This document shows positions 58,030 to 64,000 of a DNA stretch of 64,000 nucleotides, one piece after another (positions within the stretch are counted from its first letter, which is position 1; every line of letters starts with the position of its first letter). A model generated the notes under the pieces. That model made no database searches. It saw only the letters and a program-made list of their open reading frames with translations, and was not told the DNA's origin. The position numbers and the translations under genes were made by a program. Source of the DNA: Lysinibacillus fusiformis (GTDB lineage: Bacteria; Bacillota; Bacilli; Bacillales_A; Planococcaceae); assembly GCF_016925635.1 (NCBI RefSeq), contig NZ_CP070490.1, positions 4,036,001-4,100,000 on the forward strand, in the 5' to 3' direction.

Positions 58030-58656
58030 GGCGCTCTGAAGTAAGGTGAGAAGTGATTTTGAGTGAGAGGAGTTATTCTTATGTGAGTGAGAAGTGATCC
58101 TGATGGAGGAGTAGTTGCTCTGAAGATGGTGAGGAGTGATCCTGATGGAGGAGAATCCGCTCCTAAAAGGTTGAGGGGTGATCCTAATTGAGGAGAAGCC
58201 GCTCCTAAATGTGTGAGAGGTGATCCTAATGGAGGAGAAAGCGCTCCAACTAATAAGGAAGCCGCTCCAAAATAAGGAGAAAGCGCTCCACCCAGTAAGG
58301 AAGCCGCTCCAAAATAAGGAGAAAGCGCTCCACCCAGTAAGGAAGCCGCTCTAAAATAAGGAGAAAGCGCTCCAACTAATAAGGTAACCGCTCCAAAGTA
58401 AGGGAAAAGCACTCCAACTAATAAGGAAGCCGCTCCAAAGTGAGGGGAAAGCGCTCCCCCGAATAAGAAAGCCGCTCCAAAATAAGGAGAAAGCGCTCCA
58501 CCAAATAAGGAAGCCGCTCCAAAGTAAGGGAAAAGCGCTCCCCCCAGTAAGGAAGCCGCTCCAAAATAAGGAGAAAGCGCTCCCCCGAATAAGGAAGCCG
58601 CTCCAAAATAAAGAGAAAGCGCTCTACCCAATAAGGTAACCGTTCCAACCAGTGAG
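58030..58656. repeat. 42-bp tandem repeat array
   Basis: Ten clear copies of a 42-base unit run from 58237 to 58656, and about four or five more diverged units of the same period run back to about 58030. Each unit has two half-units, GGAGAAAGCGCTCC and GGAAGCCGCTCC, each able to fold (GGAG with CTCC). Between them are variable links such as ACCCAGTAA, AACTAATAA or CCCGAATAA. Because 42 is a multiple of three, all frames stay open, but the long minus frame begins inside a terminator and has no ribosome binding site. It is most likely a noncoding minisatellite. Confidence 0.85.
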
Positions 58657-58707
58657 AAAACCTCTTTGGTCTGCCTTTTCTTCTTATTAAAATAACCAAC
58701 CGAAAAA

Positions 58708-58748
58708 AGCATTACGAAATGCATTTAGCACTTCGTAATGCTCTTTTT
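58708..58748. terminator. Terminator after hydrolase gene
   Basis: AGCATTACGAA (58708-58718) pairs with TTCGTAATGCT (58732-58742), with T-rich or A-rich flanks on both sides. Confidence 0.9.
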
Positions 58749-59938
58749 TAATGATTCTTTGCGAAATAGTCTAATGTTGCTTGGCCTAAGACATTGGCGG
58801 CAATTCGTAAGGAGCGCTCGTCGATATCGAATTTCGGGTGATGGTGCGGATAGACTTCTTCCCAATCAGGATTTTTTGCTCCTGTGAAGAAAAAGGCCCC
58901 TGGGATTTCCTCTAAGAAATAGGCAAAGTCCTCACCACCCATATTCGGATCAACAATTTCAACAGACTCTACATCTGCAATTTTCTCTGCGGACGCGATT
59001 ATATGGTCAGTCTCTGCTTCGTGGTTCACAACAGGCGGATAGCCTCGCACATACTCATATTCATAGTCTGCCTTTGTTAAATAACATGTGGCCTTTAAGA
59101 GCTCTTCGATTTCATGTTCTAGCAACCGACGCTCTTCCTCATGGAAAGTGCGCACCGTACCCTTCATGTACACTTGATCTGCAATGACATTGAAAGGATT
59201 TAATGCCTCGATATGCCCAATCGACACTACTGCTGGACGTAATGGATTGATACGACGTGCCACAAGCTGCTGTAAATTTGTTATAAACTGTGCTGCCAGG
59301 ACAATGGAGTCCTTGGTATCACTTGGGTTTGAACCGTGGCCACCCTTGCCTTTTATCGTTATATAAATACCATCTGCTGCAGCCATTAATGGGCCTTTAG
59401 CTGTTTGGACTTTACCAAGCTCAGTGGGTGCCCATAAATGTGTACCAAAAATCACATCTACACCTTCTAAGCAGCCATCCTTAATCATCGAAATCGCTCC
59501 ACCTGGCGCAAGCTCCTCGGCATGTTGATGAATAAAGACGATTGTTCCTTCTAGGTCATCCTTCATTTGATTGAACGCCTTCGCTAAAATTAACAGGGAA
59601 GCTGTGTGTCCATCATGGCCGCAAGCATGCATACGTCCTTTAATTTTCGATTGGAAAGGTAAGCCGGTTTCTTCCGTAATGGCTAAAGCGTCAAAATCTG
59701 CGCGCAATGCTACTGTTTTGCCTGGTTTACCACCAACGAGCTTCGCCACAACACCATTGCCACCTACACCTTCACGAACCTCATGACCTAATGCACGATG
59801 AAAGGCAGCAATGGTTTTCGGCGTTTCTACTTCCTCAAAGGAAAGCTCAGGATTTTCATGGAAATGACGACGAAGCTGTATCGTCTCTTCTTCATATTGC
59901 TTTAATAAATCTGCTAACTGTTGTTGTAATGTTGTCAT
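58748..59938 (-). CDS. M20-family amidohydrolase
   Basis: This protein has 396 residues. Zinc-site motifs are GRMHACGHDGHTASLLI (Cys-Gly-His-Asp-Gly-His, about 103-118), HQHAEELAPGG, and the C-terminal HHHPKFDIDE. The lid domain KGKGGHGSNPSDTKDS is present. It hydrolyses N-acyl or amino-acyl amide bonds, as in aminoacylase, hippurate hydrolase and AbgB-type enzymes. It starts 13 bases after the transporter gene, so the two form one operon for uptake and cleavage. Confidence 0.92.
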   Translation of the reverse strand: MTTLQQQLADLLKQYEEETIQLRRHFHENPELSFEEVETPKTIAAFHRALGHEVREGVGGNGVVAKLVGGKPGKTVALRADFDALAITEETGLPFQSKIKGRMHACGHDGHTASLLILAKAFNQMKDDLEGTIVFIHQHAEELAPGGAISMIKDGCLEGVDVIFGTHLWAPTELGKVQTAKGPLMAAADGIYITIKGKGGHGSNPSDTKDSIVLAAQFITNLQQLVARRINPLRPAVVSIGHIEALNPFNVIADQVYMKGTVRTFHEEERRLLEHEIEELLKATCYLTKADYEYEYVRGYPPVVNHEAETDHIIASAEKIADVESVEIVDPNMGGEDFAYFLEEIPGAFFFTGAKNPDWEEVYPHHHPKFDIDERSLRIAANVLGQATLDYFAKNH

Positions 59939-59951
59939 TTAATAACACTCC

Positions 59952-61481
59952 TTATTTTAAGTAAATATAATCTCCAGGGCCAAGCGGTAGACCTAGTAGG
60001 AACCAAATGGCAAAGAGGATAATCCAACCGATTGCGAAAAACACTGAGAACGGTAATAAAGAAGAGATAAGCGTACCGATACCGATATTTTTATCATAGC
60101 GCTTTGCAAACGACAGTAAAATCGCGAAGTACGGTAACATAGGTGTAATGGGATTTGTAATCGAATCACCTACACGATAGGCCATTTGTGTAACTGCTGG
60201 GGAATAGCCTAAGTATAGGAACATCGGTACGAAGATCGGTGCAAGTAAAGCCCATTTTGCAGAAGCACTGGCGATTAATAAGTTGACAAAGGCGCAAATT
60301 AAAACAAATCCGATCATCATTGGTAAACCTGTAAAATTTAATGCTTGTAAAAGCTCCGCACCTTTAATGGCTAAAATAGAACCAATATTGCTCCAGTTGA
60401 AAAAGGCAATCATTTGTGAAGCCGCAAACGCTAATACAATAAAGGGCGCCATATCAGCAATGGATTTAAAAATTTTCTCTGCAACTTCCTTATCGTTTTT
60501 AACTTCCTTCGCTGCAATACCATAGGCAAGACCAGGTAATAGGAAGAAGAATAACATAATGGGTACAATGCCTGACATGAAAGGTGAATTTAAAAAGCCA
60601 CCTGTTGCAGGATCACGTAAAAGACCGTTCGATGGAATGACTGTAAAAGCAATCACTAGACTATAAATTGCGGTTACGATTCCAGCCCATTTTAACCCTC
60701 GCTTTTCTAATGCTGTCAAGGGCTCTAGCTTTTCAATTTCACCATGAAACGTACCAAAGCGAGGCTCTGTAAACTTTTTTGCAACCCATGTACCAATAAT
60801 GACTAATAAAAAAGTCGAAGCAATTAAGAAGTAATAGTTCATCGTTGCCCGACCAGTGTACGCAGGGTCTGCAATCTGTGCTGCTGATTCTGTAATCCCT
60901 AATAATAATACGTCTAGAGAGCTAATTAATATGTTGGCACTGAAGCCTCCAGCTACAGCTGCATATGTAATAATTAAGCCTGCTAATGGATTTCGACCAA
61001 CGCTCATAAAAATCATGGCTGCAATGGGTGGTAAAATGATAAATGCCGCGTCAGCAGCTAAGTTACCAACTAAACCTGTAAAAATGATAAAAGGTACAAT
61101 TAATTTTGTAGGTGCTGACATCACAATTTTTTTCATGACAGCCGAAATGAGACCTGTTTGCTCAGCTAAACCGATACCTATCATGGTCACGATGACTAAC
61201 CCTAAAGGAGCAAAGCCTGTAAATGTTGAAACCATCTGCGTTAAAATTAAGATGAGACCTTCTTGGCTTAGTAGATTTTTTACTTGAATGACATCGTTTG
61301 TACCGGGTTGAACTGCTGAAATACCTAGCATGGAAAAGACCCATGATAAAACTAGTACTACACCTGCTAGAATGATAAATAACGTGATAGGGTCTGGTAA
61401 CTTATTACCTGCACGCTCGATTTTATCTAACATGTTGTCAATCCAAGATTTTTTCTTAATTGTTTGTGAATTCCCTTGCAT
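59952..61481 (-). CDS. AbgT-family transporter
   Basis: This protein has 509 residues and about 13 membrane segments including two re-entrant loops. ATG 61481 is chosen because the GGAG site abuts ATG 61490. It opens ERAGNKLPDPITLFIILAGV. Family blocks are GLVGNLAADAAFIILPPIAA, AVAGGFSANILISSLDVLL and YRVGDSITNPITPMLPYFAI. AbgT proteins carry p-aminobenzoyl-glutamate or related dipeptides, or export sulfonamide-like drugs. Pairing with an M20 hydrolase favours uptake of an acyl-amino acid. Confidence 0.92.
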   Translation of the reverse strand: MQGNSQTIKKKSWIDNMLDKIERAGNKLPDPITLFIILAGVVLVLSWVFSMLGISAVQPGTNDVIQVKNLLSQEGLILILTQMVSTFTGFAPLGLVIVTMIGIGLAEQTGLISAVMKKIVMSAPTKLIVPFIIFTGLVGNLAADAAFIILPPIAAMIFMSVGRNPLAGLIITYAAVAGGFSANILISSLDVLLLGITESAAQIADPAYTGRATMNYYFLIASTFLLVIIGTWVAKKFTEPRFGTFHGEIEKLEPLTALEKRGLKWAGIVTAIYSLVIAFTVIPSNGLLRDPATGGFLNSPFMSGIVPIMLFFFLLPGLAYGIAAKEVKNDKEVAEKIFKSIADMAPFIVLAFAASQMIAFFNWSNIGSILAIKGAELLQALNFTGLPMMIGFVLICAFVNLLIASASAKWALLAPIFVPMFLYLGYSPAVTQMAYRVGDSITNPITPMLPYFAILLSFAKRYDKNIGIGTLISSLLPFSVFFAIGWIILFAIWFLLGLPLGPGDYIYLK

Positions 61482-61528
61482 AAATTTCATCTCCTTTTAT
61501 ACTTTATTAGACTTATTCTTTAAAAATC

Positions 61529-61552
61529 CAATGTCTTTATTTTAAGACATTG
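61529..61552. promoter_or_regulatory. Palindromic operator in the divergent region
   Basis: CAATGTCTT TATTTT AAGACATTG is a perfect 9-base inverted repeat between the abgT-type gene and the divergent regulator gene. A half-site-like TATGTCCTTTATA follows at about 61559. It is a likely binding site of the regulator encoded next door. Confidence 0.65.
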
Positions 61553-61631
61553 AAAATCTATGTCCTTTATACAAAGAAACCATATTTTCTGACTATTTTC
61601 AATATTTATTTTTTATTAAGGAGCTATCTGT

Positions 61632-62930
61632 ATGTATAAAATTAATGTTTTTACCGCAAAACGCTCGCTTTCATGGGTTCAACAGCTTGAAAAAATTAAA
61701 CCCTCTTTTTGTGAATTTCATTACTATGCTTATACTGATTTTGAACATTTGAATGAGCTTTTAGAAAAGTATTTGGAAGGGGGAAATGGAGCGCTTTTTA
61801 GCGGGCAAATACCATATTTTTATGCTCAAACACATTTTCAAGAAGCAACGGTACCCATGCATTATTTTGATATTTCAGAGCGTGATTTTTACCGTACCGT
61901 TACGGAGCTTTTTTATGAAAAAAAGATTGCGATGAATCGCATTGCCATCGACTTTTGCTATGAAGAAAATGGCTATTTGGGCATTCATGAATGGTCGATT
62001 GGAAAAAAACCTTATCTTTTTAGCCAAACGATGAGCGAGTACGCAAGTAGCGATATTGTCGATAAAGCTGCTGAATGGCACATACAATTGCATAAGGAAA
62101 ACAAGGTTGATTTGAGCTTTACCCGCATTGCAGAAATACGTGAGCGCTTAGCAGATCAAAATATACCATTTATCGCTTTTTACCCGTCTCCATATGCCAT
62201 GCAATTAACATTAGATCATTTTCTGAATCAACTGCAAATCCGTCAGCTTAACCAAAATAAAGTTGTGGTAGTGCATATTTTAATTCCCATAGACAAATCG
62301 AATATAGATGACTTAGAATATCGGCAAATTGCCTTATATAAATCCATTTTAGATTTCAAACAACTGTATGCCAGCTCATTTATCGTGCATCGTGAGGCGT
62401 CCTTCATTGCGATTATCACGACATATAAGCAATTTTTAAGTACAACGAACAGTTATTCACATTGTCATTTAGTTGATTTTTTAAATGAGAAACTATCTTT
62501 TCCTGTCAGAATAGGGTGGGGGATTGGTGATTCTTTAATTGATAGTCAGGAGTTTGCTAAAAAAGCCGCAACTCTCTGCTCCTCAAAGGAAACACAGGGG
62601 TATATTATTGAAAATACACGAGAAATCGGCCCTTTGTTATATGGAACGATGCTACAGTTTGACGATGAAAAACAACAGCATCTAAAAAATTTAAGTACGA
62701 CATATGATATTCCCTTATTACAACTACAAAAAATAGAAGCGATGCTGGAAAAACTAACGACAACGATCGTCAGTGGGGAACTCCTCAGCACTCATCTCGG
62801 CATTACGGTACGCTCTGCCAACCGCATTTTAAAGCAGCTCCATGAAAAAAAATTAGCACACGAATTACCAAGCAACATATCCACCACGCGTGGACGACCA
62901 AAAAAGTATTATCAAATTCATTTATATTAG
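61632..62930 (+). CDS. Large HTH regulator, divergent from abgT-type operon
   Basis: This protein has 432 residues with an AAGGAG site. The N-terminal part has ALFSGQIPYFYAQTHFQEAT, which resembles the sensor part of PrpR/PurR-like proteins. A central GGDEF-like, degenerate region has VRIGWGIGDSLIDSQEFAKK. The C-terminal winged helix is TIVSGELLSTHLGITVRSAN, then RILKQLHEKKLAHELPSN and GRPKKYYQIHLY. It probably senses the substrate and controls the transporter/hydrolase operon through the palindrome. I do not recognise a named family. Confidence 0.7.
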   Translation: MYKINVFTAKRSLSWVQQLEKIKPSFCEFHYYAYTDFEHLNELLEKYLEGGNGALFSGQIPYFYAQTHFQEATVPMHYFDISERDFYRTVTELFYEKKIAMNRIAIDFCYEENGYLGIHEWSIGKKPYLFSQTMSEYASSDIVDKAAEWHIQLHKENKVDLSFTRIAEIRERLADQNIPFIAFYPSPYAMQLTLDHFLNQLQIRQLNQNKVVVVHILIPIDKSNIDDLEYRQIALYKSILDFKQLYASSFIVHREASFIAIITTYKQFLSTTNSYSHCHLVDFLNEKLSFPVRIGWGIGDSLIDSQEFAKKAATLCSSKETQGYIIENTREIGPLLYGTMLQFDDEKQQHLKNLSTTYDIPLLQLQKIEAMLEKLTTTIVSGELLSTHLGITVRSANRILKQLHEKKLAHELPSNISTTRGRPKKYYQIHLY

Positions 62931-63017
62931 TCAGGATGGAATGGCTACCTTCGCAAGTTGATAAGATGATCGTAAAGGTATAGCGGGGGAGTAACTCGGA
63001 TTTATAAATCCTGAAAG

Positions 63018-63054
63018 GGAAAAAGAGACATCCATTTACGAATGTCTCTTTTTA
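63018..63054. terminator. Bidirectional terminator
   Basis: AAAAAGAGACAT pairs with ATGTCTCTTTTT across a ten-base loop. Confidence 0.9.
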
Positions 63055-63079
63055 TATGCACGTCTATGTTAAGTGAAGA

Positions 63080-63280
63080 TTATAGTTTCACTACATTCGT
63101 TGCTTGAGGTCCGCGGCTGCCTTCTTCTACGCCGAATTCAACTTTTTGGCCCTCTTCTAAAGTTTTGAAGCCATCAGATTGGATAGCTGAGAAATGTACG
63201 AATACATCGTTGCCACCTTCAACTGCGATGAAGCCAAAACCTTTTTCTGCGTTAAACCATTTTACTGTACCTTGTGTCAT
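63080..63280 (-). CDS. Cold-shock protein (CspB/CspD type)
   Basis: This is a 66-residue single cold-shock domain. The RNA-binding motifs are [10 protein letters not shown] (RNP1) and [10 protein letters not shown] (RNP2); it ends [14 protein letters not shown] 63280 has GGGAGGGTG upstream; the frame extension to 63313 lacks a site. It binds single-stranded RNA and DNA and helps translation in the cold. It has a long leader of about 130 bases. Confidence 0.95.
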   Translation of the reverse strand: MTQGTVKWFNAEKGFGFIAVEGGNDVFVHFSAIQSDGFKTLEEGQKVEFGVEEGSRGPQATNVVKL

Positions 63281-63420
63281 GTAAACACCCTCCCAAAAAA
63301 ATTCAACAATCAATTGCTTCTATCACATATAAAAAACCTATTCAAAAGCTCATATTACTTTTGAATACGTGTTTTTAATCATCGCAATGAAGTAATGTAA
63401 TTATTACCCTTATTATAGTA
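63281..63420 (-). promoter_or_regulatory. Promoter and long 5' leader of csp gene
   Basis: On the minus strand a -10 TATAAT (63412-63417) lies about 135 bases before the start codon. The leader contains the inverted repeat ATTCAAAAG (63340-63348) and CTTTTGAAT (63358-63366). Long structured leaders of this size control csp genes by temperature in other bacteria. Confidence 0.6.
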
Positions 63421-63509
63421 CAGAATTGTTTGTATATCCAGTAAATTCCGTTTTTAGTAAGGAAAAATTTACATTTGTAATCTTATAGTAAAGAAACGCT
63501 ATTTCCTCA

Positions 63510-64000
63510 TTATTTAATCCATGCTTTTTCCTTCGCAACGATGACAGCCTCTGCCCGCGACTCTACATTCAGCTTGACGAATAGCTTGGATAAATAGTTC
63601 TCCACTGTACGCTGGGTGACACCTATTGCAGAGGCGATGGCTTTATTTGTGCAGCCTTGGGCAACAAGCTGGAGTATTTCCTGTTCCTTGTCGCTCAGTA
63701 AAACCTCCTGCTGAACATTCGGCAGGTTGGTGCGTTGCTGGACAAAGTCTAAGAAATCAGCTGCTAGTAAAATCTCACCTCTTAGGGCTGCTTGAATGGT
63801 TTGGATGACTTGCTCCTTTGTCGCCAGCTTTGATAGTAGGCCGTCAATTTTTTTCTCAATCAGCAGCTCATAATAATCGGAAAGTTCGTAGCCTGTATAA
63901 AGGATGATCAATGCCTCCGGTTGTTTTTTCTTGATCATCTCTGATAGTTGAATGCCGTTGATTGGCTTCATATTGATATCAATTAAAAATAATTGAAAGG
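63510..64000 (-). CDS. NarL/LuxR-family response regulator, 5' end cut by window edge
   Basis: The 3' part of the gene gives about 163 residues. The receiver has the phospho-Asp in LIDINMKPINGIQ, then IILYTGYELSDYY and a Lys near LLSKLATKEQV. The LuxR-type helix-turn-helix reads LSDKEQEILQLVAQGCTNKA, then IASAIGVTQRTVENYLSKLF. It is probably controlled by a sensor kinase located beyond the window. The frame continues open through the right edge. Confidence 0.9.
   Translation of the reverse strand, partial: FQLFLIDINMKPINGIQLSEMIKKKQPEALIILYTGYELSDYYELLIEKKIDGLLSKLATKEQVIQTIQAALRGEILLAADFLDFVQQRTNLPNVQQEVLLSDKEQEILQLVAQGCTNKAIASAIGVTQRTVENYLSKLFVKLNVESRAEAVIVAKEKAWIK

Noticed and set aside
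58017..58724. 235-codon minus-strand frame with 14-residue repeats (GGALSPYFGAASLL)
   Set aside because: The frame is open only because the 42-bp repeat is a multiple of three. Its ATG lies inside the terminator hairpin at 58708-58748, no ribosome binding site exists, and a second frame is equally open.
1..64000. tRNA, rRNA, CRISPR array or complete prophage
   Set aside because: I saw no tRNA arm pattern, rRNA motif, regularly spaced repeat-spacer array, or run of intact phage structural genes.

Overview
The window reads as chromosomal DNA of a low-GC, spore-forming Bacillota, most like Lysinibacillus or a close relative. The evidence is strong AGGAGG-type ribosome binding sites, many GTG and TTG starts, a YjcZ-type spore peptide, a Spo0E-like phosphatase, a three-gene GerA-type germinant receptor operon, a T-box-controlled threonyl-tRNA synthetase, a YpjP protein, a BrxA bacilliredoxin, OhrR/Ohr, and a decayed S-layer-homology protein. 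No rRNA, tRNA or CRISPR array was seen. The genus is an inference from gene content.

Layout. 0-4.4 kb: small hypothetical and membrane proteins, an alpha/beta hydrolase, DUF4256 and YczI-like proteins. 4.4-10.3 kb: an eroded accessory stretch of short genes mixed with frameshifted remnants (lipoprotein, WYL-domain protein, unnamed ORFs). 10.3-18.3 kb: a conserved stretch with brxA plus a YpiP-like methyltransferase, a promoter-terminator unit without a convincing gene (candidate RNA), an AbiEii-family nucleotidyltransferase homologue that has lost its active-site signature, an ECF sigma/anti-sigma pair, an orphan amino-acid-binding lipoprotein, and the divergent ohrR/ohr-nitroreductase locus with a clear paired operator. 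18.3-19.7 kb: three dead genes (phage-type DNA methyltransferase, small ORF, SLH protein). 19.9-24.1 kb: a very large hybrid sensor carrying two different kinase modules, overlapping a response regulator with a SARP/BTAD-like output. 24.1-31.4 kb: accessory DNA with IS256, topoisomerase and VOC fragments, duplicated repeats, a CD3324-family gene behind a leader peptide and hairpin, DUF418, YpjP and GNAT genes.

31.5-40.2 kb: TetR and HxlR regulators, MsrA, DUF2975, a small secreted protein and the ger operon behind a possible sigma-G promoter. 40.2-48.6 kb: a FusB-type EF-G-binding protein with a 21-codon leader ORF, an integrase remnant, a methyltransferase/HD-hydrolase operon, an M50 peptidase, a self-regulated MarR-DUF3147-GNAT operon, and several small envelope proteins. 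48.6-58.0 kb: T-box-thrS, the Spo0E-like gene, a lipoprotein/phosphatase pair, an SMI1/KNR4-GNAT-GNAT operon, a methyltransferase and an orphan ResC/CcsA-like cytochrome assembly protein. 58.0-58.7 kb: a 42-bp tandem repeat array. 58.7-64 kb: a peptide/p-aminobenzoyl-glutamate-type hydrolase and AbgT transporter operon with a divergent regulator, a cold-shock protein and the end of a LuxR-type response regulator.

The most unusual things are regulatory: short leader ORFs ahead of the CD3324, FusB-type and methyltransferase genes, a hairpin that can hide a ribosome binding site at 46.7 kb, the candidate structured RNA at 11.7-12.06 kb, and the 42-bp hairpin-rich array. No complete new defence or biosynthetic system is evident. 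The closest candidate is the catalytically eroded AbiEii homologue, which has no antitoxin next to it.
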